Shown: piece by piece, positions 31,601 to 40,800 of the stretch
Position numbering within the stretch: the stretch's first letter is position 1
Layout of the letters: each line of letters begins with the position of its first letter
DNA from: Bacteroidales bacterium
Lineage (GTDB): Bacteria > Bacteroidota > Bacteroidia > Bacteroidales > VadinHA17
Assembly: GCA_016715075.1 (NCBI GenBank)
Contig: JADKBK010000004.1
Span: 186,001 to 250,000 of the forward strand
DNA length: 64,000 nt
Reading direction: 5' to 3'
Position numbers and translations under genes: made by a program
The notes under the pieces: generated by a model
Seen by the model: only the letters and a program-made list of their open reading frames with translations
Told to the model about the DNA's origin: nothing
Databases searched by the model: none

Positions 31601-31813
31601 CTGTGTGGTAGCATCGGTTATAGTACCGGTTACTTTTACCTGCTGGGGAGCTGATCCTTCATCATTCCCTGGCAGACTACCGGCAGCATATGTACTTACC
31701 GGTGAAAGTAACAGTATCATGGACAATAGTCCAATGAAGAGGGCATACCCCATCGTCGGACAGACTCTGCCAGGACGATGAGATAAAATCAATAATCTCG
31801 ATTTTTTTTTCAT
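28616..31813 (-). CDS. SusC/RagA-like TonB-dependent receptor, three frameshifts
   Basis: Three frames are parts of one receptor. The N-terminal part (start 31813) has a signal peptide, a carboxypeptidase-regulatory-like domain (VTGTITDATTQEPLVGVNVV), the SusC box EEVVVTGYGT and the start of the plug (IRIRGNNSINGGNDPLIIVDG). A missing base in the GGGG run near 31140 restores GANINQLNPNDIQSMEILKD and IYGSRGANGV. A second near 31042 restores ITTKLGKVGKPVID and joins the 735-residue barrel frame. A third in the AAAA run near 28800 restores the end, KIGFAKARLYFTGTNLITLTKYSG to FTFGADFTF, with stop at 28616. The rebuilt length is 1066 aa, normal for SusC. It imports oligosaccharides using TonB. 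No STN domain is seen, so direct anti-sigma signalling is unlikely. Confidence 0.9.
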
Positions 31814-31971
31814 GCATTTGAGGTTTTAAATTATAGATTAGGCGTAAGAATTACTAAGAACATAACTCTTATCAGTGGTGTTCAGTCGTTGTAGGGTATT
31901 GAGCTTAAAGTGGTTTCTCATAGATGAATTATACACAGATAAAATACGGAATCTTGATGGTTCATTAAAAG

Positions 31972-32002
31972 CAAATATAATATAATTCAAATTACATACA
32001 AT
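31972..32002 (-). promoter_or_regulatory. Bacteroidota-type promoter of the SusC-led PUL
   Basis: On the minus strand TATATTTG (31979 to 31972) matches the TAnnTTTG -7 element. ATTG at 32002-31999 sits 19 nt upstream, a usable -33 element (consensus TTTG). Transcription would start near 31965 and leave a leader of about 150 nt before the ATG at 31813. No riboswitch-like fold or antiterminator was recognised in that leader. Confidence 0.6.
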
Positions 32003-32438
32003 TAAATACGCGCTTATTCCAAACAAAAAATAAGTATAAATAGAAAAATAATGGTTTTGAAAGTTATTTATTTTATTTAATCTTATAAAATTGTAAGTTT
32101 CAGTATGAAATATAAATATTTGTGCACTTAATAGTATATAAGTGAAAAAATTAGCTCTGGTATTTTGAAAATCATTAATTTGCTATTGTACAGACTTCAG
32201 ATAAATATTTTTTATTTTAAGATAGATTTGTTTTTCCTTATTAGGATGTTATGAAATGCAGGAATAAAATTATGTTAACAATTGCTAAAAATCTGATACT
32301 TTTATTCAAATAAATGATACTAATTTCCACTAAGTCAAAAACAAGATTACAATTTTGTTTATTATATTACAGATTATCAGCACTATCATAAGGTGATTAC
32401 ATATTATTGTTCGCCTGGAGACCACGAACCTTATTAAT
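32003..32438. other. AT-rich intergenic region, no gene seen
   Basis: About 430 nt of strongly AT-rich sequence between the divergent PUL promoter and a degraded short frame. No reading frame with coding character, no strong hairpin and no repeat family member was found. It may hold upstream regulatory sites. Confidence 0.6.
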
Positions 32439-32619
32439 ATGAAGAACTTATTTTTATTAACTTTAATCCTTTCATTACCAAAAATAGACATCGGTGTAGT
32501 TGATTGATGTCAATATCAGAACCCAGGAGGTTTATTTCGTTTATAACTGCCCCGGGTGGAGTGTGAAAAACCAGTTTACTTCCCTGATAAGCAATAAATA
32601 CATCGATGTTCGAACGTAA
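32439..32619 (+). pseudogene. Short degraded or frameshifted reading frame
   Basis: From the ATG at 32439 the frame reads MKNLFLLTLILSLPKIDIG and stops after VVD at 32507. A second frame overlapping the stop (from 32506) reads DVNIRTQEVYFVYNCPGW and on to NKYIDVRT with stop at 32619. Together they look like a signal peptide joined to a small mature part after one frame slip. I recognise no family. It could be a gene remnant or chance. It lies 61 nt before the plus-strand GH123 gene. Confidence 0.25.
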
Positions 32620-32664
32620 TCATTAAGAGTGTTCATACTGACTGAAGATTATAATTTTAATTAC

Positions 32665-32673
32665 AAAAGGAGG
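32665..32673 (+). promoter_or_regulatory. Strong Shine-Dalgarno site
   Basis: AAAAGGAGGA with 7 nt before the ATG at 32681 is an optimal Shine-Dalgarno sequence. Bacteroidota genes rarely carry one and I see no comparable site before the other genes here, so it stands out and fixes this start. Confidence 0.75.
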
Positions 32674-32680
32674 ACAAATA

Positions 32681-34489
32681 ATGAGAAACAGTATTTATAT
32701 CAGGCAGATCTGTATTCCGGGAATCTGGTTAATAACCCTTCTCAGCTGTTCAAGGGAGGCTTCCATTCCAGAGGCAAAGCTTACCGTTCTCAACAGCATG
32801 GAACGCATATCGCAGGATCAGACGCTCTTCGGAACGGATCAGATCTCGATAAAAGCTGCAAGGAATGAAGTTGAATCATTTCAGGTTGTCGTGGGGGCGG
32901 TTCAAAAGAATATAAGGGTAACCGGGGCAGAGATCACTGATCTGAAAGGAGATGATGGAGTTATTGCCAGAGAAAATGTTTCCATGTATCGGGAGGAATA
33001 TGTAAGAGTAAGACGCTCCTCACCGCGTGCCCAACTGCCTCCGGGCTTATTTCCCGATCCTCTTGTCCCATTTATTAATCCCCTGACCGGAAAGCCGGTT
33101 GAGCCATTTAATGCTTATCGCAAAAAATGGGGAGAACCTTTCATAAAAAGCGGATTTGAAATGTATGCCGTCCCGTTTGATGTTTGGAAAGGCCAGAATC
33201 AGCCTATCTGGGTCGATGTATTTATTCCTGCTGGCACCGCTGCCGGAGAATACAGAGGCGTTTTCACCGTTATGCTTGGTAATGTGCCCGAGCAATTTGG
33301 AAGTAAGATCGACACAGTTAAAACAATGAGTCTTTCAGTACCTGTTTCTTTGACTGTATGGGATTTTGAACTGCCTGACGGGCCAACTCACAAAAACCAT
33401 TTCGGTACTGTTGAATGGTTAATCCCGGGTCTTTTCGGGGCCGTGCCTGAAAGCGGGAGAGCGCTCAGTATTGAGCTTAATTATTGCAAAATGATGGCTG
33501 ACCACCGGATTAATCCTCCTATTCCGAAAAGCTTTTTGCCAACGACAAATCCTGATGGTTCAATCAAGATTATACCGGAACGGCATCAGCTGCTTAAAAA
33601 ATTCATCGAGGAACTTAATGTAACTGATTTCCAGATTCCAACGGCTCCATTCAGTGAAATGACAACGTCCAACCGACAGAAGGCTATTACTTATTACAGA
33701 CAGTTCTACAGCTATCTTAAGGAAAACGGTTGGGAAAAGCGGGCCTATCTTTATATGCTTGATGAACCAAACCTGGCTGAGAATTATCAGACAGTACTAG
33801 ATCTTGGAGCTCTCGCTCATGAGGCAGATCCCGCGATCCGATGCCTGGTGGTTGAACAGACTTATAAACAGGATCCCTCCTGGCCGGATATCGATCCGGC
33901 AGTAGATATATGGTGTCCCCTGTTCGCTTTCATCGATTCAGCTTCCATTAATTCCAAACTGAAGCACGGCGATGAGGTATGGTCATATACTGCGCTTTCA
34001 CAGAGAGCTCCGGAGTACCATCCTGATTACGATAAGGTTAAGGATTATGATTCCCCATACTGGCATATCGACGCAAAACTGACTTCATACCGCGTTCCTG
34101 CCTGGCTGAACTGGCATTACAACATAAACGGGCTTTTGTACTGGTCTTCAGTTCAGATCGCTGATTCCAAAACAGGGCTCATGGATCCATGGATGCTTCC
34201 GGCTTTTACCGAGTCAGAGTCCCAGTTTAACGGCGGCGGACACCTCATGTATCCGGGTGTCCCATGTGGAATCGATGGACCAATATCCTGTATCCGGCTG
34301 AAAAACCTTCGCGATTCAATGGAGGACTGGGAGTATTTTGCAATTCTTGAAAAGCTTGCAGGTAAAGATGCTGTTAAAAAGATAGTAGCTGAAGTGGCAC
34401 CCAACTGGTGGGCTACCTCAGAAGACCACGTCGTTATTGAATCAACACGGGAGAGACTGGCAAATGAAATTCTTAAATTGAAGAAGTAA
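32681..34489 (+). CDS. GH123-type (DUF4091) glycosidase, lipoprotein
   Basis: 602 aa with a lipoprotein signal ending LLSC (Cys23). GH123_N spans about residues 30-230 (RNEVESFQVVVG, LFPDPLVPFINP, VFIPAGTAAGEYRGVFTV, LTVWDFELP). The catalytic barrel carries YMLDEPN with D361-E362, and the end has MYPGVPCGIDGPISCIRLKNLRD followed by MEDWEYFAIL. The expected reaction is substrate-assisted release of beta-linked N-acetylgalactosamine. Unlike the other four paralogues it is on the plus strand and is lipid-anchored. The start is fixed by the strong ribosome-binding site upstream. By eye the codon use is slightly richer in G and C than its neighbours, which with the Shine-Dalgarno site hints at separate origin; this is weak evidence. 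Confidence 0.82.
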   Translation: MRNSIYIRQICIPGIWLITLLSCSREASIPEAKLTVLNSMERISQDQTLFGTDQISIKAARNEVESFQVVVGAVQKNIRVTGAEITDLKGDDGVIARENVSMYREEYVRVRRSSPRAQLPPGLFPDPLVPFINPLTGKPVEPFNAYRKKWGEPFIKSGFEMYAVPFDVWKGQNQPIWVDVFIPAGTAAGEYRGVFTVMLGNVPEQFGSKIDTVKTMSLSVPVSLTVWDFELPDGPTHKNHFGTVEWLIPGLFGAVPESGRALSIELNYCKMMADHRINPPIPKSFLPTTNPDGSIKIIPERHQLLKKFIEELNVTDFQIPTAPFSEMTTSNRQKAITYYRQFYSYLKENGWEKRAYLYMLDEPNLAENYQTVLDLGALAHEADPAIRCLVVEQTYKQDPSWPDIDPAVDIWCPLFAFIDSASINSKLKHGDEVWSYTALSQRAPEYHPDYDKVKDYDSPYWHIDAKLTSYRVPAWLNWHYNINGLLYWSSVQIADSKTGLMDPWMLPAFTESESQFNGGGHLMYPGVPCGIDGPISCIRLKNLRDSMEDWEYFAILEKLAGKDAVKKIVAEVAPNWWATSEDHVVIESTRERLANEILKLKK

Positions 34490-34521
34490 AAAGAAAGTTG
34501 TGACTTTACAACTGAAATCCA

Positions 34522-34626
34522 TTAACCGCTAAGGTCGCAAAGGGTTTACGCAAAGATCGCAAAGCATTAATTATCAATACTTTTACTTTGTGTCCTTTGC
34601 GAATACTTAGCGTCCTTTGCGGTTAA
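34522..34626. repeat. MITE-like palindromic element, copy 5
   Basis: ATTAACCGCTAAGGTCGCAAAGG on the left is mirrored by TTAGCGTCCTTTGCGGTTAA on the right, with ACGCAAAG, TCGCAAAG and CTTTGCG units between. It begins 33 nt after the stop of the plus-strand GH123 gene; the flank GAAATCCA/GGATTTTTTC extends the inverted symmetry. Confidence 0.8.
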
Positions 34627-34784
34627 ACAGGATTTTTTCAACAGCCTCAGACTTCTAAAAAATAAACTGTTTTGTGAATCGTGAAGAAATACAATGCTAT
34701 ATGGACCGTGTTTAGATTCTTCTTTTGAGTAACTTCATATTTCTATTAGTTGAATTACTAATAATTAATTTTAAAGATTAGTTC

Positions 34785-35807
34785 ATGAAAACAAACAGAA
34801 GGAAATTTATCAGAAACAGCGCTATGGCAGGTGCTGTTCTGGGATTGAACTCAATTCCCATGAATCTCTTTTCAACAGCCTTAGATGATGTTATCAGAAT
34901 TGGAATTATCGGCCTTGATACTTCACATGCTCCGGCATTCGCGGAGTTTTTTAATGGAGGCGGCACGGAGCCGGGATTGCCGGGATTTAAAGTAGTGGCT
35001 GCATATCCCTATGGAAGCAAAGAGATTAAGGCAAGCTTTGAGACAATTCCCGGGTATACCAAACAGATTCAGGCCATGGGAATAGAAATCGTCGATTCGA
35101 TCAAAGCACTTCTCAGAAAAGTTGATGCTGTTCTTCTGGTTACGAATGACGGACGATTACACCTGGAGCAGGCCAGAGAGGTAATGAAATCCGGCAAACC
35201 AGTATATATTGATAAACCAATTACCGCTTCAATGTCAGAGGCTGTAACAATATATAAGGAGGCAAAAGCCAAAAATACCGCTGTTTTCTCAGCTTCATCA
35301 CTGCGTTACCTGAAAAATGCGCAGTCAGTACGCAACGAAAATAAAATTGGCCTTGTAATTGGCGCCGATACATTCAGCCCGGCAGCTCTCGAGCCGAGTC
35401 ATCCTGATCTCTTCTGGTATGGGATTCATGGAGTGGAGATCCTGTATACGGTTATGGGGAAGGGTTGCGATACTGTCACACGGTTCCATACAGATGACAC
35501 TGATTATGTTGTCGGGAAATGGAAGGATGGCAGGCTCGGTACGTTCAGAGGAACGAGAACAGGCACTCATGACTATGGCGGTATAGCATTCGGAACAGAG
35601 GGGAATATTAATCTCGGACCCTTTGAAGGATATCAGGCAATGCTGGTTAAAGTCGGTGAATTTTTCAGGACAGGCATACCCCCTGTAGATCCTTCTGAGA
35701 CTCTTGAAATATATGGTTTTATGGAGGCTGCAGACGAGAGCAGGAGAAGGGGAGGAGCTCCGGTTTCAGTTGATGAAGTTCTTAAAAATGCCGGATTGAA
35801 ACTTTAG
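34785..35807 (+). CDS. Gfo/Idh/MocA family oxidoreductase, Tat-exported, short form
   Basis: 340 aa, shorter than the other two family members here. The leader KTNRRKFIRNSAMAGAVLG is Tat-like. The nucleotide-binding start is IRIGIIGLDTSHAPAF, where the usual GxGxxG is replaced by GLDTSH, and the family EKP motif is YIDKPITAS. Both changes are typical of a separate group of Gfo/Idh/MocA proteins in Bacteroidota and Planctomycetes with no known function. The substrate domain has HPDLFWYGIHGVEILYTVMG, with His in the region that commonly lines the active site, and GTRTGTHDYGGIAFG. The altered loop makes NAD(P) binding less certain. It follows the plus-strand GH123 gene after a repeat element. 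Confidence 0.78.
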   Translation: MKTNRRKFIRNSAMAGAVLGLNSIPMNLFSTALDDVIRIGIIGLDTSHAPAFAEFFNGGGTEPGLPGFKVVAAYPYGSKEIKASFETIPGYTKQIQAMGIEIVDSIKALLRKVDAVLLVTNDGRLHLEQAREVMKSGKPVYIDKPITASMSEAVTIYKEAKAKNTAVFSASSLRYLKNAQSVRNENKIGLVIGADTFSPAALEPSHPDLFWYGIHGVEILYTVMGKGCDTVTRFHTDDTDYVVGKWKDGRLGTFRGTRTGTHDYGGIAFGTEGNINLGPFEGYQAMLVKVGEFFRTGIPPVDPSETLEIYGFMEAADESRRRGGAPVSVDEVLKNAGLKL

Positions 35808-35838
35808 AATAAGAAATCTGCAATAATTCTTCCTCAGA

Positions 35839-37773
35839 TTACTTGCCTTTGCTTAATGGTGTCAATGGTTTTGGTACCTGGTTATTCTGTATCATATTAA
35901 TCATACCCAGCAGCGCTCCCCAGTGGTAATAGGCATTACTGCTCTGATTATCATCTCCTTCCCCGGTTTCTGAATTATAATTTTCATGCACATGATGCTT
36001 GGTGAGCCATTCGTTCATTAATAAATTCATGCTTTTATCTGACAGATCTTTCTTTTCAGAAGGGAGGTCATAATTGTTCATGCCAAGATATACCAGGAAA
36101 TTCATCGGCGCCCAGATCCTGCCTCGCCAGTACTCATTATCCTTGTATCCTGAATCACTGCGCATAATGGATGGCATTATCCATTCACCCCAGAATTTAT
36201 CGTGGTTGTAGAAATTTTTACTGCACATGGCTTCTGCCTGAGACTGGGAAGCAGCATGAGCAATAAGCGGATAAAAATTTGTTGGTGAGATTCGGTGACT
36301 GATTTGTCCGTTCCCGGTATTCTGATTCAGGAAGATCCCATCATCATTGTTCCAGAGCTTCTGCAGGGATGCGGAGTACTTTTCTGCACGTTCGGACAGC
36401 TCCGCGGCAATCTCTTTCTTTCCGAGTTCAAGGGCGATGTCACTCAGAGCCTTACAGTCGGCAATATACAATGAGGTGAGACCCACATCAGCCAGCTTCA
36501 TCATATGAGTGATTGTATCAAATTCGACACCATCATACATTGGAGAATTATCAAGTCCGGATTCAAATTTGGCAGCCTGCATATTATTCATTTCATAAGA
36601 GGTTTTCTGATTTGGCACCATTGTGTAAGGATCACTTCCCCAGCAAAGAAGCCCATGATCATCACGATGTTCCGGCCACCATCTGTTCCATACAAGGAGC
36701 TTATCAAACAATTCTGTCAGAAACCATTTTTCAGGATATGCCCGGTAAATTTCCTTAACCATCATTGAACCAACCGGAGGTTGTGAACGGTCACGGCTCT
36801 TTATGTTGCCGGCAGCAGCAAAATTGGGAACGAAGCCCTTTTTAGTTATCTCATTTGTGATTTCAATTGCATTTGCAAAGGCATGCTGACGACTGACAAC
36901 AGAATACATGTAAGAGGCAAAATAATTGTCCCAGCAAAAAAGAACATATCCGCCCCAACCTGTATTCCACAGACGTGATACAGGAGTTACCATCCTGTCA
37001 TTTTCAGGATCATAAATCACATTCCACGCCAGGATGGTCTGCATGGCATCAAAGGCCTCCCTTGATGTTCCGAATTTTTCTTTTTTCTTTTCAAGCGAGT
37101 CGCAATTGTCAGAGAGGATTTTGCTGATCTGAGCCACAGTGAGTTGTTTGCCAGTCGACAGATATATAGGTTTTTTGAGGCTGATATTAAAATAGCTTGT
37201 GTCGTTTATCCCAATTCTGCCTGCTTCTGAAACAGCGTATACAGGAATAACCTTTTCGCCAAGCTTCGCTGAAAGCAGATCTCCTTCTCGGACTATTTCA
37301 CCTGGTCTGTTCCAGAGCATTGTTGGATGAATGATCATATTTCCACTGTTTTCTGAGGTGTCAGAAGGGATAATTGCAGCCACCAGATCATCTCCTGTCG
37401 AAGCTGTTTTTACAACGACGGCATTTCCTCTCCACGAAATAGATAATTCTGTGTATGAACCATCTATAGCATGTGGCCCCGGCAGTACAACTTCCCTCTC
37501 TTTATCTCCTCCCCATACAAAAGTATTTTTTAGCAGTTCTTTATTTTTCTTATCCTGCAGATAAAAATTAACGGCCAGTCCCTCTGGCAGAAAAACATGA
37601 GACAGAAAACTATATGTATTCCAGGTATTCCAGCCATGAAGCAATTCCTTTTTTAATTGAGTATACTCTTTACCGGCTTCCGTAGAGACCGGCACGGGTG
37701 GTTTTTTCCTGGCGCATGCCACAAATAAGATAACTATTGCTGATGATATAATTAATAACCGGGAATTTCTCAT
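35839..37773 (-). CDS. GH63/trehalase-like (alpha/alpha)6 glycosidase, lipoprotein
   Basis: 644 aa with a lipoprotein signal ending FVACA (Cys20). An N-terminal beta-domain (about 40-220) precedes an (alpha/alpha)6 barrel. Diagnostic segments are RLWNTGWGGYVLFCWDNYFAS near residue 270, where the Asp is the likely acid; FVPNFAAAGNIKSRDRSQPPVGS; and DNEYWRGRIWAPMNFLVY near residue 560, where the Glu is the likely base. This set matches GH63 and related MGH1-type enzymes such as YgjK, which invert alpha-glucosidic bonds. The substrate is unknown. It is convergent with the Gfo/Idh/MocA gene and divergent from the DUF5107 gene. Confidence 0.75.
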   Translation of the reverse strand: MRNSRLLIISSAIVILFVACARKKPPVPVSTEAGKEYTQLKKELLHGWNTWNTYSFLSHVFLPEGLAVNFYLQDKKNKELLKNTFVWGGDKEREVVLPGPHAIDGSYTELSISWRGNAVVVKTASTGDDLVAAIIPSDTSENSGNMIIHPTMLWNRPGEIVREGDLLSAKLGEKVIPVYAVSEAGRIGINDTSYFNISLKKPIYLSTGKQLTVAQISKILSDNCDSLEKKKEKFGTSREAFDAMQTILAWNVIYDPENDRMVTPVSRLWNTGWGGYVLFCWDNYFASYMYSVVSRQHAFANAIEITNEITKKGFVPNFAAAGNIKSRDRSQPPVGSMMVKEIYRAYPEKWFLTELFDKLLVWNRWWPEHRDDHGLLCWGSDPYTMVPNQKTSYEMNNMQAAKFESGLDNSPMYDGVEFDTITHMMKLADVGLTSLYIADCKALSDIALELGKKEIAAELSERAEKYSASLQKLWNNDDGIFLNQNTGNGQISHRISPTNFYPLIAHAASQSQAEAMCSKNFYNHDKFWGEWIMPSIMRSDSGYKDNEYWRGRIWAPMNFLVYLGMNNYDLPSEKKDLSDKSMNLLMNEWLTKHHVHENYNSETGEGDDNQSSNAYYHWGALLGMINMIQNNQVPKPLTPLSKGK

Positions 37774-37874
37774 TGGTGAAAAATTTATAATTGAAGCAGG
37801 GTTAAAATTAAATATAATTTCGTTTTCTTCGTAATAGAATGGACATTGTTACAATTCCCTTAAAATTTAACATT

Positions 37875-40800
37875 ATGGTTACTATTTACTCCAAATGCCG
37901 GCAATTCATTCTCAGTTGCCTTTTTCTCAGTTTTAGTATTACAGGTCTGACTCAGGCTCAGACAACAACAGTAAAGGAATATCAAAAGGTCTTCCCAACC
38001 TATCCTTATTCCGATCCGAGTCCGATTCCTGTTCTCTCTTCCCTTTATCCCTATTTCAGGTATGAAGGTTACACTGATAAACCTGTTCAGCAATCCTGGA
38101 AGGTAGTTGAGCTGGAGAATGATTATATTAAGGTAATGATATTGCCTGAGATAGGAGGCAAAATCTGGACCGCCATAGAGAAATCTACCAATATGCCATT
38201 TATTTACTTTAACCATGCTGTAAAGTTCAGGGATATTGGTATGCGCGGGCCATATACCAGCGGTGGTCTGGAGCTTAATTACGGGATTATCGGGCATACT
38301 CCTAACTGTGCCACCCCCGTGGATTACGTCATTCAGAATAATTCAGATGGAAGTGTCAGCTGTATTGTAGGGGTTCTCGATCTGCTGACTAGGAGTAACT
38401 GGAGACTGGAGATCAGGCTACCAAAGGATAAGGCATATTTTACAACCCGTACATTCTGGTATAATTCAACTCCGATAGCACAACCATATTATCACTGGCT
38501 GAATGGCGGCTACAAGGCTGACGGTAACCTGGAGTTTATCTTCCCGGGCACAAAATATATAGGTCATGAGGGAGAACACGCCGACTGGCCGGTTAATAAG
38601 AGTAACGGCAAGAATATTTCATTTTATGAATCAAATAATTTTGGAGGTTATAAGTCATATCATGTCTTTGGAAAGCTTAGCAATTTCTCCGGTGGTTACT
38701 GGCATGATGATGAATTCGGTATGGTACGGTACGGAACATATGATGATAAAGCCGGCAAGAAGATCTGGATCTGGGGTCTCTCAGGGCAGGGGATGATTTG
38801 GGTGAAATTGCTCACAGATACCGATGGACAGTATGTTGAAATGCAGTCTGGAAGACTGTTCAACCAGAATGGCTCAACTGCTACCTACACACCGTTTAAA
38901 CACCTCAATTTTGCTCCGTATGCGACAGATATCTGGACAGAGTATTTTTATCCGGTCCTTCGTACTAAAGGATATGTAGAGGCAAATGAATACGGCGCTC
39001 TGAATGTTAAAGCTGAAAGCGGAATGCTGAAACTCTATTTTTCTCCTATTCAGGCTATTGACGACCAGCTTGAGGTCAGTGAAGGCAGTAAGATTATTTA
39101 TAGCAAAAAGCTGAAACTTAATCCATTGAAAACTTTTGGTGACTCTCTTAAATTCAACGGGAACAGCGAGAACCTTACAGTCACTCTTGGAGGTAACAAG
39201 CTGATATACCATTCTGATCCCAAGGCAGGAGCTTTAAGCAGACCAGTTGATGCCCCGAAGGATGTTGACTGGAATACGGCATATGGCCTGTATATTCTTG
39301 GCAAGGAAGCCATGGATCAGAAAATGTATCCTGAGGCTGAAGTGAAGCTGAAAGCCTCACTCGCCAGGGACCATAACTACCTGCCTGCAATAATAAAAAT
39401 GACTGAATTGCTTTACCGGAACATGCTTTATCCCCAGGCTTTGGAAATGGCTACAAGAGGACTCAGCATTGATACACACGACGGTGCTGCCAACTACTAT
39501 TATGGACTTGTAAATGCCAGGGTGGGGAATATTACAGATGCAAAAGATGGTTTCAGTCTTGCTACTCTATCAACTGAATACCGCAGCGCGGCATATACTG
39601 AATTATCAAGGATTTACCTGAAGGAGAAGAATTATGAAAAGGCGCTTGGTTTTGCCGGCAGGGCTGTTGACTATAACAGGTACAATATTGAAGCTCTTCA
39701 GCTGCAGGCAGTTATTTACCGGTATATGAAGGATGTTTCAAACGAGTCCGAGACATTGACGACTATTCTTTCATTCGATCCTTTGAACCATTTTTCCAGG
39801 TTTGAAAGATATATGATGAAATCCGATGAGGAGAGCCAGAAACTTTTTGTTTCACTTATCCGCAATGAGCTTCCCCAGGAAACATTCGCTGAGCTTGCAA
39901 TATGGTATTATAATTCAGGATGCCCGGCTGAAGCCGAAAAAGTATTCTCATTGTCACCAAAGAATGCTGAAACAATCTTCTGGCTGAGTTTTCTGCAGCA
40001 TAAAAAAGTGGACTGTTCAGAAATCAACCCTGCCTTCTCATTTCCATTCAGATCAGAGACAGGAGCAGTGCTGGAACAACTGCTCCCCGGACAGCAGGAC
40101 TGGCTGCTTAGATATTCTCTTGCCCTGATCTATAAGGACAGGAACAGGATTGATGAATCGGTAAGCCTTCTGATGTCATGCGGGGATACTCCGGATTTTG
40201 CACCTTTTTATGTCAGTCGTGCAGATATACTCGCAGGGAAAAATGAATCACAGTGTGAAGCCGATCTCAGGAAAGCTGTTTCAGTTGACAATCAGTCGAG
40301 ATATCAGCTCAGGCTGGCAAACTACTATATCAATCATCAGCAGTATGATAAAGCTCTGACAATAACAGAAGCGTTTTACAAACTGCACCCTGATAATTTT
40401 GTGATAGGATCACTCTATGCAAAATCACTGCTTCTGAACAAAAGATACAGGGAGACAGATGCCCTCCTCACAAAAATCAATATTATCCCCACTGAAGGTG
40501 CAACCGAAGGACATGAACTTTACCGCGAAGCAAAACTAATGCAGGCTGCGCAGATGATCGGGAAGAAAAACTACAGGGAAGCTCTGAAGTTTATCGCAGG
40601 GGCACGACAGTGGCCGGAAAACCTTGGAGTGGGAAAACCATACGAGGAGGATATCGATTACCGTCTTGAAGACTGGATGACATATGTTTGTTTTCAGAAA
40701 ATGAAAAAACCCAGCGAAGCTGATGCCATCCTGAAAAAAATAGTTAAGTTCGAGCCAAAGGTTGAGAATACAGTCAGAAATTTCCTCCCTGCCAATACCC

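Noticed and set aside
31814..31965. Riboswitch or attenuator in the SusC leader
   Set aside because: No known fold or terminator-like hairpin could be found in the roughly 150-nt leader.
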